NCBI RefSeq assembly: GCF_042646125.1
Contig: NZ_JBHRSW010000029.1
Location: 124,001-188,000, forward strand
Source: Glaciecola flavus
GTDB lineage: Bacteria; Pseudomonadota; Gammaproteobacteria; Enterobacterales; Alteromonadaceae
Length of the DNA: 64,000 nt
Direction: 5' to 3'
Positions 17,394-24,570 of this stretch are shown here, in pieces (position 1 is the first letter of the stretch; every line of letters begins with the position of its first letter). A program made the position numbers and the translations under genes. The notes under the pieces are model-generated. The model ran no database searches and was not told the origin of the DNA. It saw only the letters and a list, made by a program, of their open reading frames with translations.

Positions 17394-17936
17394 GTGCTGA
17401 TTCTATTTTTGTTATTTGCAGTATTACCTATATCAGAAATCATGCTATTGATTTCGGTATCAGATGGGATTGGTGGATGGAATACGTTTTTTCTCGTATT
17501 ACTCACCGCTTTTTTTGGGGCTTATTTTGTTAAGCGAGAAGGCTTGGCAACCTTGCAAACTGTTCAGCAAAAGTCTGCGGCGGGTGAGCTACCGGGAAAA
17601 GCATTGAGCGAGGGGGTGTTGTTACTCATTGCTGGTGTGTTACTGGTAACGCCTGGCTTTATCACTGATGGTATTGGCTTACTATTTACCTTACCGTTTT
17701 CCCGCGCTTATATTGCCTCGTCACTTGTTAAGCATTTACTGAAGCAACAGCAAAGCGGGAAGAATCATTTTTACTTTAATATGCATCGTGGGTCTCAGTT
17801 TCATCAAGGGAGTGAGACAAACGATTACCAACACAAGTCGCACCGTGGTTATGCATCAAGCGATGAAAATGGCGACATTATAGATGGCGAATACACGGAT
17901 AAAACTCGGTCTCAAGATCGCAATCGGATACAATAG
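17394..17936 (+). CDS. fxsA: FxsA family membrane protein
   Basis: 180-residue inner-membrane protein. About four hydrophobic segments occupy residues 1-120, with the family motifs LPISEIMLLI near the N-terminus and LLIAGVLLVTPGFITDGIG in the middle. A polar cytoplasmic tail follows, rich in His, Ser and Asp (about 130-180). In E. coli FxsA alleviates exclusion of phage T7 in F-plasmid cells; its normal role is unclear. GTG at 17394 is the most upstream plausible start and is followed at once by the hydrophobic MLILFLLF stretch. The position just before groES is conserved in gammaproteobacteria. Confidence 0.9.
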   Translation: MLILFLLFAVLPISEIMLLISVSDGIGGWNTFFLVLLTAFFGAYFVKREGLATLQTVQQKSAAGELPGKALSEGVLLLIAGVLLVTPGFITDGIGLLFTLPFSRAYIASSLVKHLLKQQQSGKNHFYFNMHRGSQFHQGSETNDYQHKSHRGYASSDENGDIIDGEYTDKTRSQDRNRIQ

Positions 17937-17951
17937 CGCTAGTTTTTGCTT

Positions 17952-17979
17952 CATTCTTTGCATGCTTGGGCAAAGAATG
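17952..17979 (+). terminator. Hairpin after fxsA
   Basis: Ten-base arms CATTCTTTGC / GCAAAGAATG are exact complements around an 8-nt loop, 15 bp past the fxsA stop and before the groES promoter. There is no immediate T-tract, so termination strength is uncertain. Confidence 0.5.
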
Positions 17980-18019
17980 CAGCACGACCTAAAGTTTTTG
18001 AAAAAAATTTCAAAAAAAC

Positions 18020-18047
18020 CTTGAGTTTATTTCGACCAACCCCACTT
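18020..18047 (+). promoter_or_regulatory. Sigma32-type heat-shock promoter of groESL
   Basis: CTTGAGT at 18020-18026 and CCCCACTT at 18040-18047 lie 13 bp apart. This fits the RpoH consensus (CTTGAAA, 13-15 bp, CCCCATNT), about 110 bp upstream of groES. The match is by eye, but the position and gene pair make it likely. Confidence 0.75.
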
Positions 18048-18157
18048 AGCTTGCAACTCATTAAATTCGTGCTTGTTTTTGATGTTCAAGAAGGACATTT
18101 AAAAACAAGTGACTACTAAAACCAAAATGTAAATTGGAATTTTCAGGAGATTTGAAA

Positions 18158-18448
18158 ATGGCAATTCGTCCTTTACACGATCGCGTTATCATTAAGCGCG
18201 AAGAAGTTGAAAGCAAGTCTGCAGGTGGCATCGTGCTTACTGGATCTGCAGCAGAAAAATCTACACGCGGTAGCGTTATCGCAGTAGGGAATGGCCGTGT
18301 ACTAGAAAATGGTACTGTTCAAGCACTTGATGTAAAAGTGGGTGACACGGTAATTTTCAACGACGGTTACGGCGTGAAAACTGAGAAGTTAGATGGCGAA
18401 GAAGTGCTTATCCTTAGCGAAAGCGACATTCTGGCAATCGTAGAGTAA
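18158..18448 (+). CDS. groES: Co-chaperonin GroES
   Basis: 96-residue lid of the GroEL folding chamber, from MAIRPLHDRVIIKREE to DILAIVE. The mobile loop (about 16-32, ESKSAGGIVLTGSAAEKSTR with the end trimmed here) is present. The start is the ATG at 18158, preceded by AGGAG; the frame extends eight codons upstream but without support. It is 58 bp upstream of groEL, probably in one heat-induced transcript. Confidence 0.97.
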   Translation: MAIRPLHDRVIIKREEVESKSAGGIVLTGSAAEKSTRGSVIAVGNGRVLENGTVQALDVKVGDTVIFNDGYGVKTEKLDGEEVLILSESDILAIVE

Positions 18449-18506
18449 TAAACAAAAAATTAACTCATCAAGTTTGAGAAATTTATCAAATTAGAGGAAA
18501 GAACAC

Positions 18507-20150
18507 ATGGCAGCTAAAGAAGTACGTTTTGGCGACGACGCTCGCACAAAAATGCTAAAAGGCGTTAACGTATTAGCTAACGCAGTAAAAGTTACCCTTG
18601 GTCCTAAAGGCCGTAACGTTGTATTGGACAAATCATTTGGCGCACCTACCATCACTAAAGATGGTGTATCGGTAGCAAAAGAAATCGAACTAGAAGACAA
18701 GTTCGAGAATATGGGCGCGCAAATGGTAAAAGAAGTTGCATCTAAAGCAAACGACGAAGCGGGTGACGGAACGACTACAGCGACGGTATTGGCACAAGCT
18801 ATTGTAACTGAAGGTCTTAAGTCAGTTGCAGCCGGTATGAATCCAATGGATCTTAAGCGCGGTATCGACAAAGCGGTTGTTGCGGCAGTTGAAGAGCTTA
18901 AGAGCCTTTCTACTGAATGTTCTGACAGCAAGGCAATTGCACAAGTTGGTACTATTTCAGCAAACTCTGACGCTGAAGTCGGTCAAATCATTGCTGACGC
19001 AATGGACAAAGTAGGTAAAGAAGGTGTTATCACTGTCGAAGAAGGTCAAGCACTTCAAAACGAACTAGAAGTGGTTGAAGGTATGCAGTTTGACCGCGGT
19101 TACTTGTCGCCTTACTTCATGACTAACCAAGAAAATGGTTCAGTAGAGCTAGACAGCCCATTCATTTTGTTAGTAGACAAAAAAGTATCTAACATCCGTG
19201 AATTGCTGCCTACGCTTGAAGCAGTAGCCAAAGCATCTAAGCCACTACTTATCATCGCTGAAGATGTTGAAGGTGAAGCTCTTGCTACCCTAGTAGTGAA
19301 CAACATGCGCGGTATCGTGAAAGTTGCAGCAGTTAAAGCTCCTGGCTTTGGTGATCGTCGTAAAGCTATGCTACAAGACATCGCTATTCTTACTGGCGGT
19401 ACTGTTATTTCTGAAGAAATCGGCCTGGAGCTTGAAAAAGTACAACTAGAAGATCTAGGTACTGCTAAGCGCGTTGTTATCAACAAAGACAACACCACGG
19501 TTGTAGATGGTGCGGGTGATCAAGACGCGATTGAAGGTCGTTGTTCACAGATCCGCGGTCAAATCGAAGAGTCTAGCTCTGATTATGACAAAGAAAAACT
19601 TCAAGAACGCCTAGCTAAATTAGCTGGCGGTGTAGCGGTTATCAAAGTAGGTGCTGCAACTGAAGTTGAAATGAAAGAGAAAAAAGCACGTGTTGAAGAT
19701 GCGCTTCACGCTACACGCGCTGCGGTAGAAGAAGGTGTTGTACCTGGTGGTGGTGTAGCACTTGTTCGCACTGCTGCAAAAATCGCAGGCCTAGCGGGTG
19801 ACAACGAAGACCAAACTCACGGTGTAAACTTATTACTTCGTGCAATGGAAGCACCATTGCGTCAAATTTCTACCAATGCCGGTGCGGAAGCCTCTGTTGT
19901 CACTAACGCTGTTAAAAACGGCGAAGGTAACTATGGCTTCAATGCAGGTAACGATACCTACGGTGATATGTTGGAAATGGGTATACTTGACCCAACTAAA
20001 GTCACGCGTTCAGCGCTACAGTTTGCGGCGTCTATTGCCAGCTTAATGATCACGACTGAAGCAATGGTAGCTGATTTACCTCAAGATGAAGCAGCAGCCC
20101 CTGCAATGCCTGATATGGGCGGCATGGGTGGTATGGGCGGCATGATGTAA
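18507..20150 (+). CDS. groL: Chaperonin GroEL
   Basis: 547-residue ATP-dependent chaperonin subunit. Visible hallmarks are VTLGPKGRNVVLDKSFGAP, the ATP-site DGTTTATVLA and the C-terminal Gly-Gly-Met repeats (MGGMGGMGGMM). The Shine-Dalgarno sequence GAGGAAAG lies just before the ATG. The last 17 bases (20134-20150), which encode the final GGMM and stop, recur exactly at 35945-35961. The gene therefore houses the attachment site of the island that follows, which keeps the coding sequence intact. Confidence 0.98.
   Translation: MAAKEVRFGDDARTKMLKGVNVLANAVKVTLGPKGRNVVLDKSFGAPTITKDGVSVAKEIELEDKFENMGAQMVKEVASKANDEAGDGTTTATVLAQAIVTEGLKSVAAGMNPMDLKRGIDKAVVAAVEELKSLSTECSDSKAIAQVGTISANSDAEVGQIIADAMDKVGKEGVITVEEGQALQNELEVVEGMQFDRGYLSPYFMTNQENGSVELDSPFILLVDKKVSNIRELLPTLEAVAKASKPLLIIAEDVEGEALATLVVNNMRGIVKVAAVKAPGFGDRRKAMLQDIAILTGGTVISEEIGLELEKVQLEDLGTAKRVVINKDNTTVVDGAGDQDAIEGRCSQIRGQIEESSSDYDKEKLQERLAKLAGGVAVIKVGAATEVEMKEKKARVEDALHATRAAVEEGVVPGGGVALVRTAAKIAGLAGDNEDQTHGVNLLLRAMEAPLRQISTNAGAEASVVTNAVKNGEGNYGFNAGNDTYGDMLEMGILDPTKVTRSALQFAASIASLMITTEAMVADLPQDEAAAPAMPDMGGMGGMGGMM
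20134..20150 (+). other. Island attachment site, groEL side (attL)
   Basis: The 17-bp sequence TGGGCGGCATGATGTAA forms the 3' end of groEL including its stop. An identical copy lies at 35945-35961. The two copies bracket the integrase, restriction and mobilization genes, with the integrase about 200 bp away and pointing inward. Confidence 0.88.
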
Positions 20151-20179
20151 TCTGCCCAAGCTTATTGCTGTAAATTGCA

Positions 20180-20216
20180 AACCCCGTCAAGACCATGTCT
20201 GACGGGGTTTTTCTTT
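20180..20216 (+). terminator. Rho-independent terminator after groEL
   Basis: Stem AACCCCGTCA / TGACGGGGTT (10 bp) with a 10-nt loop, followed by TTCTTT. It serves groEL, but it lies inside the island boundary, so it was probably brought in by the element (see findings). Confidence 0.88.
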
Positions 20217-20236
20217 ATCAGAGGTGTTTGATTGTA

Positions 20237-20336
20237 TTGCATCGAGTTGCATCAAATTGCTGGTTGGTAAGGGTATAAATAAGGGGGTTATGATTTCAAT
20301 TTTATTATTTTAGGTGGTATATATTATAAATATACC
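20237..20336. promoter_or_regulatory. Probable integrase control region
   Basis: Contains two TTGCATC direct repeats 10 bp apart (20237-20243 and 20247-20253) and a palindrome GGTATAT-N7-ATATACC (20316-20336) that ends 19 bp before the integrase ATG. The repeats could be integrase arm or excisionase sites and the palindrome an operator. Both roles are inferred from position. Confidence 0.45.
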
Positions 20337-20355
20337 CCACATCTAAAGGGATGAT

Positions 20356-21555
20356 ATGTCACTAGTTGATAAAACTATAAAAGCGGCCAAGTGTCCCGAC
20401 GATAAGAAAAGCAAAAAGCTTTTTGACGGCAATGGCCTCTATTTACTGGTAAATAGAACTGGGTCGAAGCTGTGGCGGATGCGCTATAAGTTTTCCAATA
20501 AACATCAAGAGCTAGCGCTTGGTAAATACCCTCAAACAACTCTTACTGAAGCTAGAGACCTAGCTAAAAATGCTCGCAAATTGTTGGATCAGGGTATTAA
20601 CCCCATGGCCGAACGCAAAGCAAATAAACAAGCTAATCATATAGCTAAGAACAAACTATTTGAGGTCGTCGCGATTGAATGGTGGGGCATTCAAAAAAGT
20701 GAATGGAGCGAGGACTATGCTAAAAAGGTAAAGAAGTGGCTTCTTGAAGATTGTTCATCAATAAGAGACCGTTCCATTGACAGTATTAAGGTAGTGGATA
20801 TAGCTCAAATTATGCTTGCGCAAAAAGAAATGGGCACCCCTAAAAAGGCACCACCAATCCTATCAACACTAAATAGAGTATTTGGTTTTGCCTTAGGCAA
20901 GGAACTAACCGAAACTAACCCAGCCCAAAATTTCCCGTTAAAAGACGTCATCGGCAAGCTGCCTGCTGTTAAGCACATGGCAGCCATCACTGAGCCTAAA
21001 GCATTAGGGAAACTAATGTCAGATATCGACAACAATAATTCCGGTGATTTTTGTACAATTGAAGCCCTTAAACTGTTACCTCGAGTTTTCTTACGACCTG
21101 TTGAAGTAAGATCATTAAAATGGGCGTACATTTCTTTTGAAGAAGAATTGATCATACTGCCTGCAGAAGATATGAAGCGAAGTAGAGATCATTTAGTTCC
21201 AATGTCTCGCCAGGTGCAAGAACAATTGTTGCAGCTCAGAGAATATACCGGTTACTCAACTCACCTATTTCCTAACCAAAGGGACGCTTCCAAACCGTTA
21301 AGCAAGAACGTTTTAACGAACAGATTACGAGAGCTAGGGTATTCAGCGGATATTGTATCTGCTCACGGTTTCAGAAGCACTGCATCAACGATACTCAATG
21401 AGAATGAGTGGGATGATAAGTATATTGAAATTCAACTTTCCCATCTTATTGGAACAAGCTCCTCTCGTCCATATAACCGCGCCAAGTATCTAAAACAGAG
21501 AAAGAAGATGATGCAGTGGTGGTCTGATTATTTAGACTCTATTAAAGTTTCCTAG
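20356..21555 (+). CDS. int: P4-type tyrosine recombinase (site-specific integrase)
   Basis: Catalyses excision and integration of the island. 399 residues: an N-terminal DUF4102 arm-binding domain (about 1-90, with FDGNGLYLLV, LWRMRYKF and LALGKYP), a core-binding domain (about 100-200) and a C-terminal catalytic domain. Catalytic residues are the Arg in RPVEVRSLKW, the HGFRST box, the His in IQLSHL and the Tyr of RPYNRAKYL. All are present, so the enzyme looks active. P4-family integrases usually target tRNA genes; this one sits beside a groEL-derived direct repeat. It is not overlapped by other genes. Confidence 0.95.
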   Translation: MSLVDKTIKAAKCPDDKKSKKLFDGNGLYLLVNRTGSKLWRMRYKFSNKHQELALGKYPQTTLTEARDLAKNARKLLDQGINPMAERKANKQANHIAKNKLFEVVAIEWWGIQKSEWSEDYAKKVKKWLLEDCSSIRDRSIDSIKVVDIAQIMLAQKEMGTPKKAPPILSTLNRVFGFALGKELTETNPAQNFPLKDVIGKLPAVKHMAAITEPKALGKLMSDIDNNNSGDFCTIEALKLLPRVFLRPVEVRSLKWAYISFEEELIILPAEDMKRSRDHLVPMSRQVQEQLLQLREYTGYSTHLFPNQRDASKPLSKNVLTNRLRELGYSADIVSAHGFRSTASTILNENEWDDKYIEIQLSHLIGTSSSRPYNRAKYLKQRKKMMQWWSDYLDSIKVS

Positions 21556-21643
21556 GTAATAGTGATTATTCTGTATTTAAAATATTCAGGCTTTTATTTA
21601 ACCTCTTTCTTGTAAGTAAATTGCATAACTAGCGGAGGTTTAA

Positions 21644-22105
21644 ATGAAAAGCTTACATGAATTTTTATCAACTTTGTTACGTCGAAAAGTATCGGTACCA
21701 GCTTGTTTGGTCGAAGATGTTGGGCGTATCTATTTCTACTACAAATCCCTGCCGTGGAAATCACCAGCAGATACCGAAGTGGTTTGTAGAGCGCATAGGC
21801 TATTCAGCGAGATCATTGAGCACACAGGTCCGTTGCGGGACGAGTATGAATTTCGACGTCGTCTTGTTTCTGGAAATACAGACCTGAATGCCAAAGAGTC
21901 TTTGAAGCAGAAAGCTGTTGCAACAACTGGGTGGCTTGATTCACAAGATACGCTCGTGGCGAGCCAAGCAGAAGATATACTGCATAACCTTTACTATGCT
22001 CTTCAAATGCACTCATTTGATAAAGCTGTATTATCTACTTTCGATGAAGTGAGAGATTACAGTATCTGGGCATTGGCTCAAATTAATAATGAGCCAAAAC
22101 TATAG
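21644..22105 (+). CDS. Hypothetical island protein
   Basis: 153 residues, soluble, mostly helical and rich in Leu, Glu and Arg. I recognise no domain. Translation is well supported by a GGAGG Shine-Dalgarno sequence 8 bp before the ATG. It follows the integrase by 88 bp in the same direction and converges on the HNH gene across a 60-bp gap with a hairpin. Position next to int suggests island maintenance or regulation, but nothing in the sequence shows this. Confidence 0.6.
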   Translation: MKSLHEFLSTLLRRKVSVPACLVEDVGRIYFYYKSLPWKSPADTEVVCRAHRLFSEIIEHTGPLRDEYEFRRRLVSGNTDLNAKESLKQKAVATTGWLDSQDTLVASQAEDILHNLYYALQMHSFDKAVLSTFDEVRDYSIWALAQINNEPKL

Positions 22106-22115
22106 TGTTTTTGGT

Positions 22116-22144
22116 GGAGAAATGTACTCACAATGCATTTCTCC
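22116..22144. terminator. Hairpin between convergent genes
   Basis: GGAGAAATG / CATTTCTCC (9 bp) around an 11-nt loop in the 60-bp gap between the plus-strand unknown gene and the minus-strand HNH gene. No strong T-tract lies on either side. A bidirectional terminator is the simplest reading. Confidence 0.5.
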
Positions 22145-22165
22145 GCCCTAGTTACAAATTTCTAA

Positions 22166-23161
22166 TTAACTATATGACCTAATCTGCTTTATGATATTTC
22201 GAAACTCCTCATCGTCTGAATCGCCTTTCCAGCGGTTTGCGAATCGGCATACCACTTGTAAATTCCCTGCTTCATAATGGCCGTCGCTATCAATACGGTC
22301 TAGTGAGCAAAAAAACTCACTGTCACCATTAATCTCATCCATTTCCAAGGGCATACCGGTTAGCGCGCAAATTCCTTCCTGCATTTCAATCAAACCAACA
22401 ATATGCTTTTCAAGTTCAATCTCATTTCGAAATCGAAACTCTTTGTTTTTAACTTTCCTTTCTTCCAATTGCCCATTTGACTGTTTAGTTGTTTTTAATG
22501 CAGTTTTGGTCATTCGTTGTTCAACAGTAACTCGACACGCTATTTTTTGAATATTCGAGGCGTTAGTAACCGGGCTATACTCTATAGCAGCTTTTTTGTT
22601 TTTCTTTTGCCATATCTCTCTATCGTGCCATGGCGATAAGTCATCCCCATTGATCAGAGCAATGGCATAAGCTGAATTGTCCTCAGTCAGTTTTTGTAAT
22701 GTAGCTTCAGTTGATAGAAAGTCCTTTGCCTTAGGATGAAGGCTGCGCCACAGAAGCTGATTCCCTTTTTTATCTCTATCTGACCAAGTTTCACAGGGTT
22801 TATGGCAAACGATAACCTCTTTTTCTTCACCAATGGGCTCTTTTTTCTTCTCGAAGAATGGAGGGGCAATCTTCGACATTGTCCAGAAAACTTTTTCTCC
22901 ATCTCTGTGAATCCATATATCGCTGCAAGTCTCAGACACAATTGTCATAAGGTTGTACCATCTTGCAGCAACAGCTTTAGTTGGTGTTAACCCGGCAGCG
23001 GTTTTGTCGTAATTCATTGCTGAAGCAATATATTCTTCGCGCTTACCTTGTTCCCAAAGTCGTTGCCCTTCAATGTCATTCATTGTTGCTACAGTGGCCT
23101 TTTCTTTACATGCTGGCCATTCGTAATTCTGCTCACCAAAGTTCGCTATATATACATTCAT
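22166..23161 (-). CDS. HNH-type nuclease, last gene of the restriction operon
   Basis: 331 residues. The C-terminal 80 contain an HNH-like site: CALTGMPLE, then SLDRIDSDGHYEAGNLQVVC, then NRWKGDSDD. The DRIDSDGHYE...N...V order is typical of HNH endonucleases. The N-terminal ~110 residues (VYIANFGEQNYEWPAC ... RWYNLMTIVSE ... DIWIHRDGEKVFWT) form a separate Trp-rich domain I do not recognise, which could bind DNA or a modified base. It is 15 bp after the nuclease-like gene, itself 26 bp after res, so all four genes probably share one transcript and act in DNA defence. Confidence 0.75.
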   Translation of the reverse strand: MNVYIANFGEQNYEWPACKEKATVATMNDIEGQRLWEQGKREEYIASAMNYDKTAAGLTPTKAVAARWYNLMTIVSETCSDIWIHRDGEKVFWTMSKIAPPFFEKKKEPIGEEKEVIVCHKPCETWSDRDKKGNQLLWRSLHPKAKDFLSTEATLQKLTEDNSAYAIALINGDDLSPWHDREIWQKKNKKAAIEYSPVTNASNIQKIACRVTVEQRMTKTALKTTKQSNGQLEERKVKNKEFRFRNEIELEKHIVGLIEMQEGICALTGMPLEMDEINGDSEFFCSLDRIDSDGHYEAGNLQVVCRFANRWKGDSDDEEFRNIIKQIRSYS

Positions 23162-23176
23162 ATTGCCTAGAACTTC

Positions 23177-24544
23177 CTATACTTCATCCTGTAAATCTTG
23201 CACTGGCACAATGACATTGGTGAGAGAGCTTAAGATATCCCCTTCACGTTGAATACCCACTAATTCTCCAGTATCAGGATCCACCCACATATGATTGATT
23301 GTGTTAAAACAGTCAAGATCGACGGGGATCAATGCATTTGGGTTGTGGTACATGATGATACTTTCAGACCAGTCTTCTTCATAATCGGGGTCGTCTACAT
23401 CGGCAGCGAATCTTAAAGGCTCTAGTGAATTAGGATCAGGGTGAAGCCTTACTCCCATTCTAATCATCTTTATATTTTCACCACCAAGACCTGCCAATTT
23501 TCCCATTCGATTAAATTTCGTAATAGTGGCTGTATTCGTAAACAAAATGGCACTTATATTTTCAGCGTTCTCTGTATTGAAGAAATTTGAAGGTATAGTT
23601 TTGCCTTGCCATGTGTGCTCTGAAATTACCTCTTCATAGGTAGTTTTCTGTCCATCCACTTCTCTAACTCTTGCCCTAGTACCATATAGGTATTCAACAA
23701 GTGCATTTCGTGACCAGCTCATTGAGCCAGGCATATGATAATCATGAATTGCAATGATAAGAGGCTTGCCCTGTACGTGGGGCTTCTCCCAGTACCTTTT
23801 CTGAAGCTTAGAAAAAAGGCTACTCCCAAACTTTATTGGCATATAATCATCACAAAGTCTTTGCATTTCTTCATCAGACTGAGGAGGTTCAGGATCAGGT
23901 CTGTCAGGGTTTTGGCTAGGGTTAACAGTTACTGCTTCAATACAAAACGGATTGCCGTAGTAAGAAACCATATAATCCGGCGCATGATAGTCTTGATTAA
24001 ATTCGAAGCCTGCGTCATAAAGAAAAATATATAAAAAAAGTTCCCATAATCGAGCATCAAAGCCGTGGGTTTGGAATTCCTTAATATAATTCCCATCTAC
24101 ATCAATATAACTATAAACAGCCTCTACAATTAAGTTTCTTGCAGCTTCCATCCGCTTTTCATTTGCCAATACTCTAAAATATTCATGCTGGTTAGCTTCA
24201 TCTACAACAGGTGACAATATGTCATGTGGAGGCTTAACTTCATCACCCTGAACATAAACATCTTGGCCATCATTGACCAATACGTCTATTTTCTCAGCAA
24301 GCTCTTTTTCTGCATCTTCTATAGTTGGGTGACTGCATGACACATTCCAAGCACGAAATAAACGCCTAGCGTCACGAACCAAGATTACAAAGTTATAATC
24401 TTGGTCAGCTTTATCTAAAATTAAAGTGGCTAAAACTTTTCTATTGCCAGCTTCATACCACTTTATCTCATTGCTCATTACCCTAAGTAGTGGCTGTCTT
24501 GCATAGCAGTATGCATTAAATTGTTTTTGGGATATTTCTCTCAT
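23177..24544 (-). CDS. Putative PD-(D/E)XK-like nuclease of the restriction operon
   Basis: 455 residues, soluble. The central part reads GFDARLWELFLYIFLYDAGF, then APDYMVSYYGNPFCIEAVTV. The helix, then PD-x-M/V, then E-x-V order resembles a PD-(D/E)XK fold with a changed last position (no Lys after Glu). This is a by-eye assignment and the protein may be inactive or of another fold. No methylase or helicase motif is present. The gene lies between res (26 bp) and the HNH gene (15 bp) and shares their direction, suggesting an accessory defence role. Confidence 0.55.
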   Translation of the reverse strand: MREISQKQFNAYCYARQPLLRVMSNEIKWYEAGNRKVLATLILDKADQDYNFVILVRDARRLFRAWNVSCSHPTIEDAEKELAEKIDVLVNDGQDVYVQGDEVKPPHDILSPVVDEANQHEYFRVLANEKRMEAARNLIVEAVYSYIDVDGNYIKEFQTHGFDARLWELFLYIFLYDAGFEFNQDYHAPDYMVSYYGNPFCIEAVTVNPSQNPDRPDPEPPQSDEEMQRLCDDYMPIKFGSSLFSKLQKRYWEKPHVQGKPLIIAIHDYHMPGSMSWSRNALVEYLYGTRARVREVDGQKTTYEEVISEHTWQGKTIPSNFFNTENAENISAILFTNTATITKFNRMGKLAGLGGENIKMIRMGVRLHPDPNSLEPLRFAADVDDPDYEEDWSESIIMYHNPNALIPVDLDCFNTINHMWVDPDTGELVGIQREGDILSSLTNVIVPVQDLQDEV

Positions 24545-24570
24545 AACTTCCCTGTTTCTTAGTAAATATT

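Noticed and set aside
20134..20150. The 17-bp groEL repeat as a chance internal GGM repeat
   Set aside because: The coding repeats inside groEL differ in sequence; the distal copy is exact over 17 bp, isolated from any groEL sequence and placed at the island edge.
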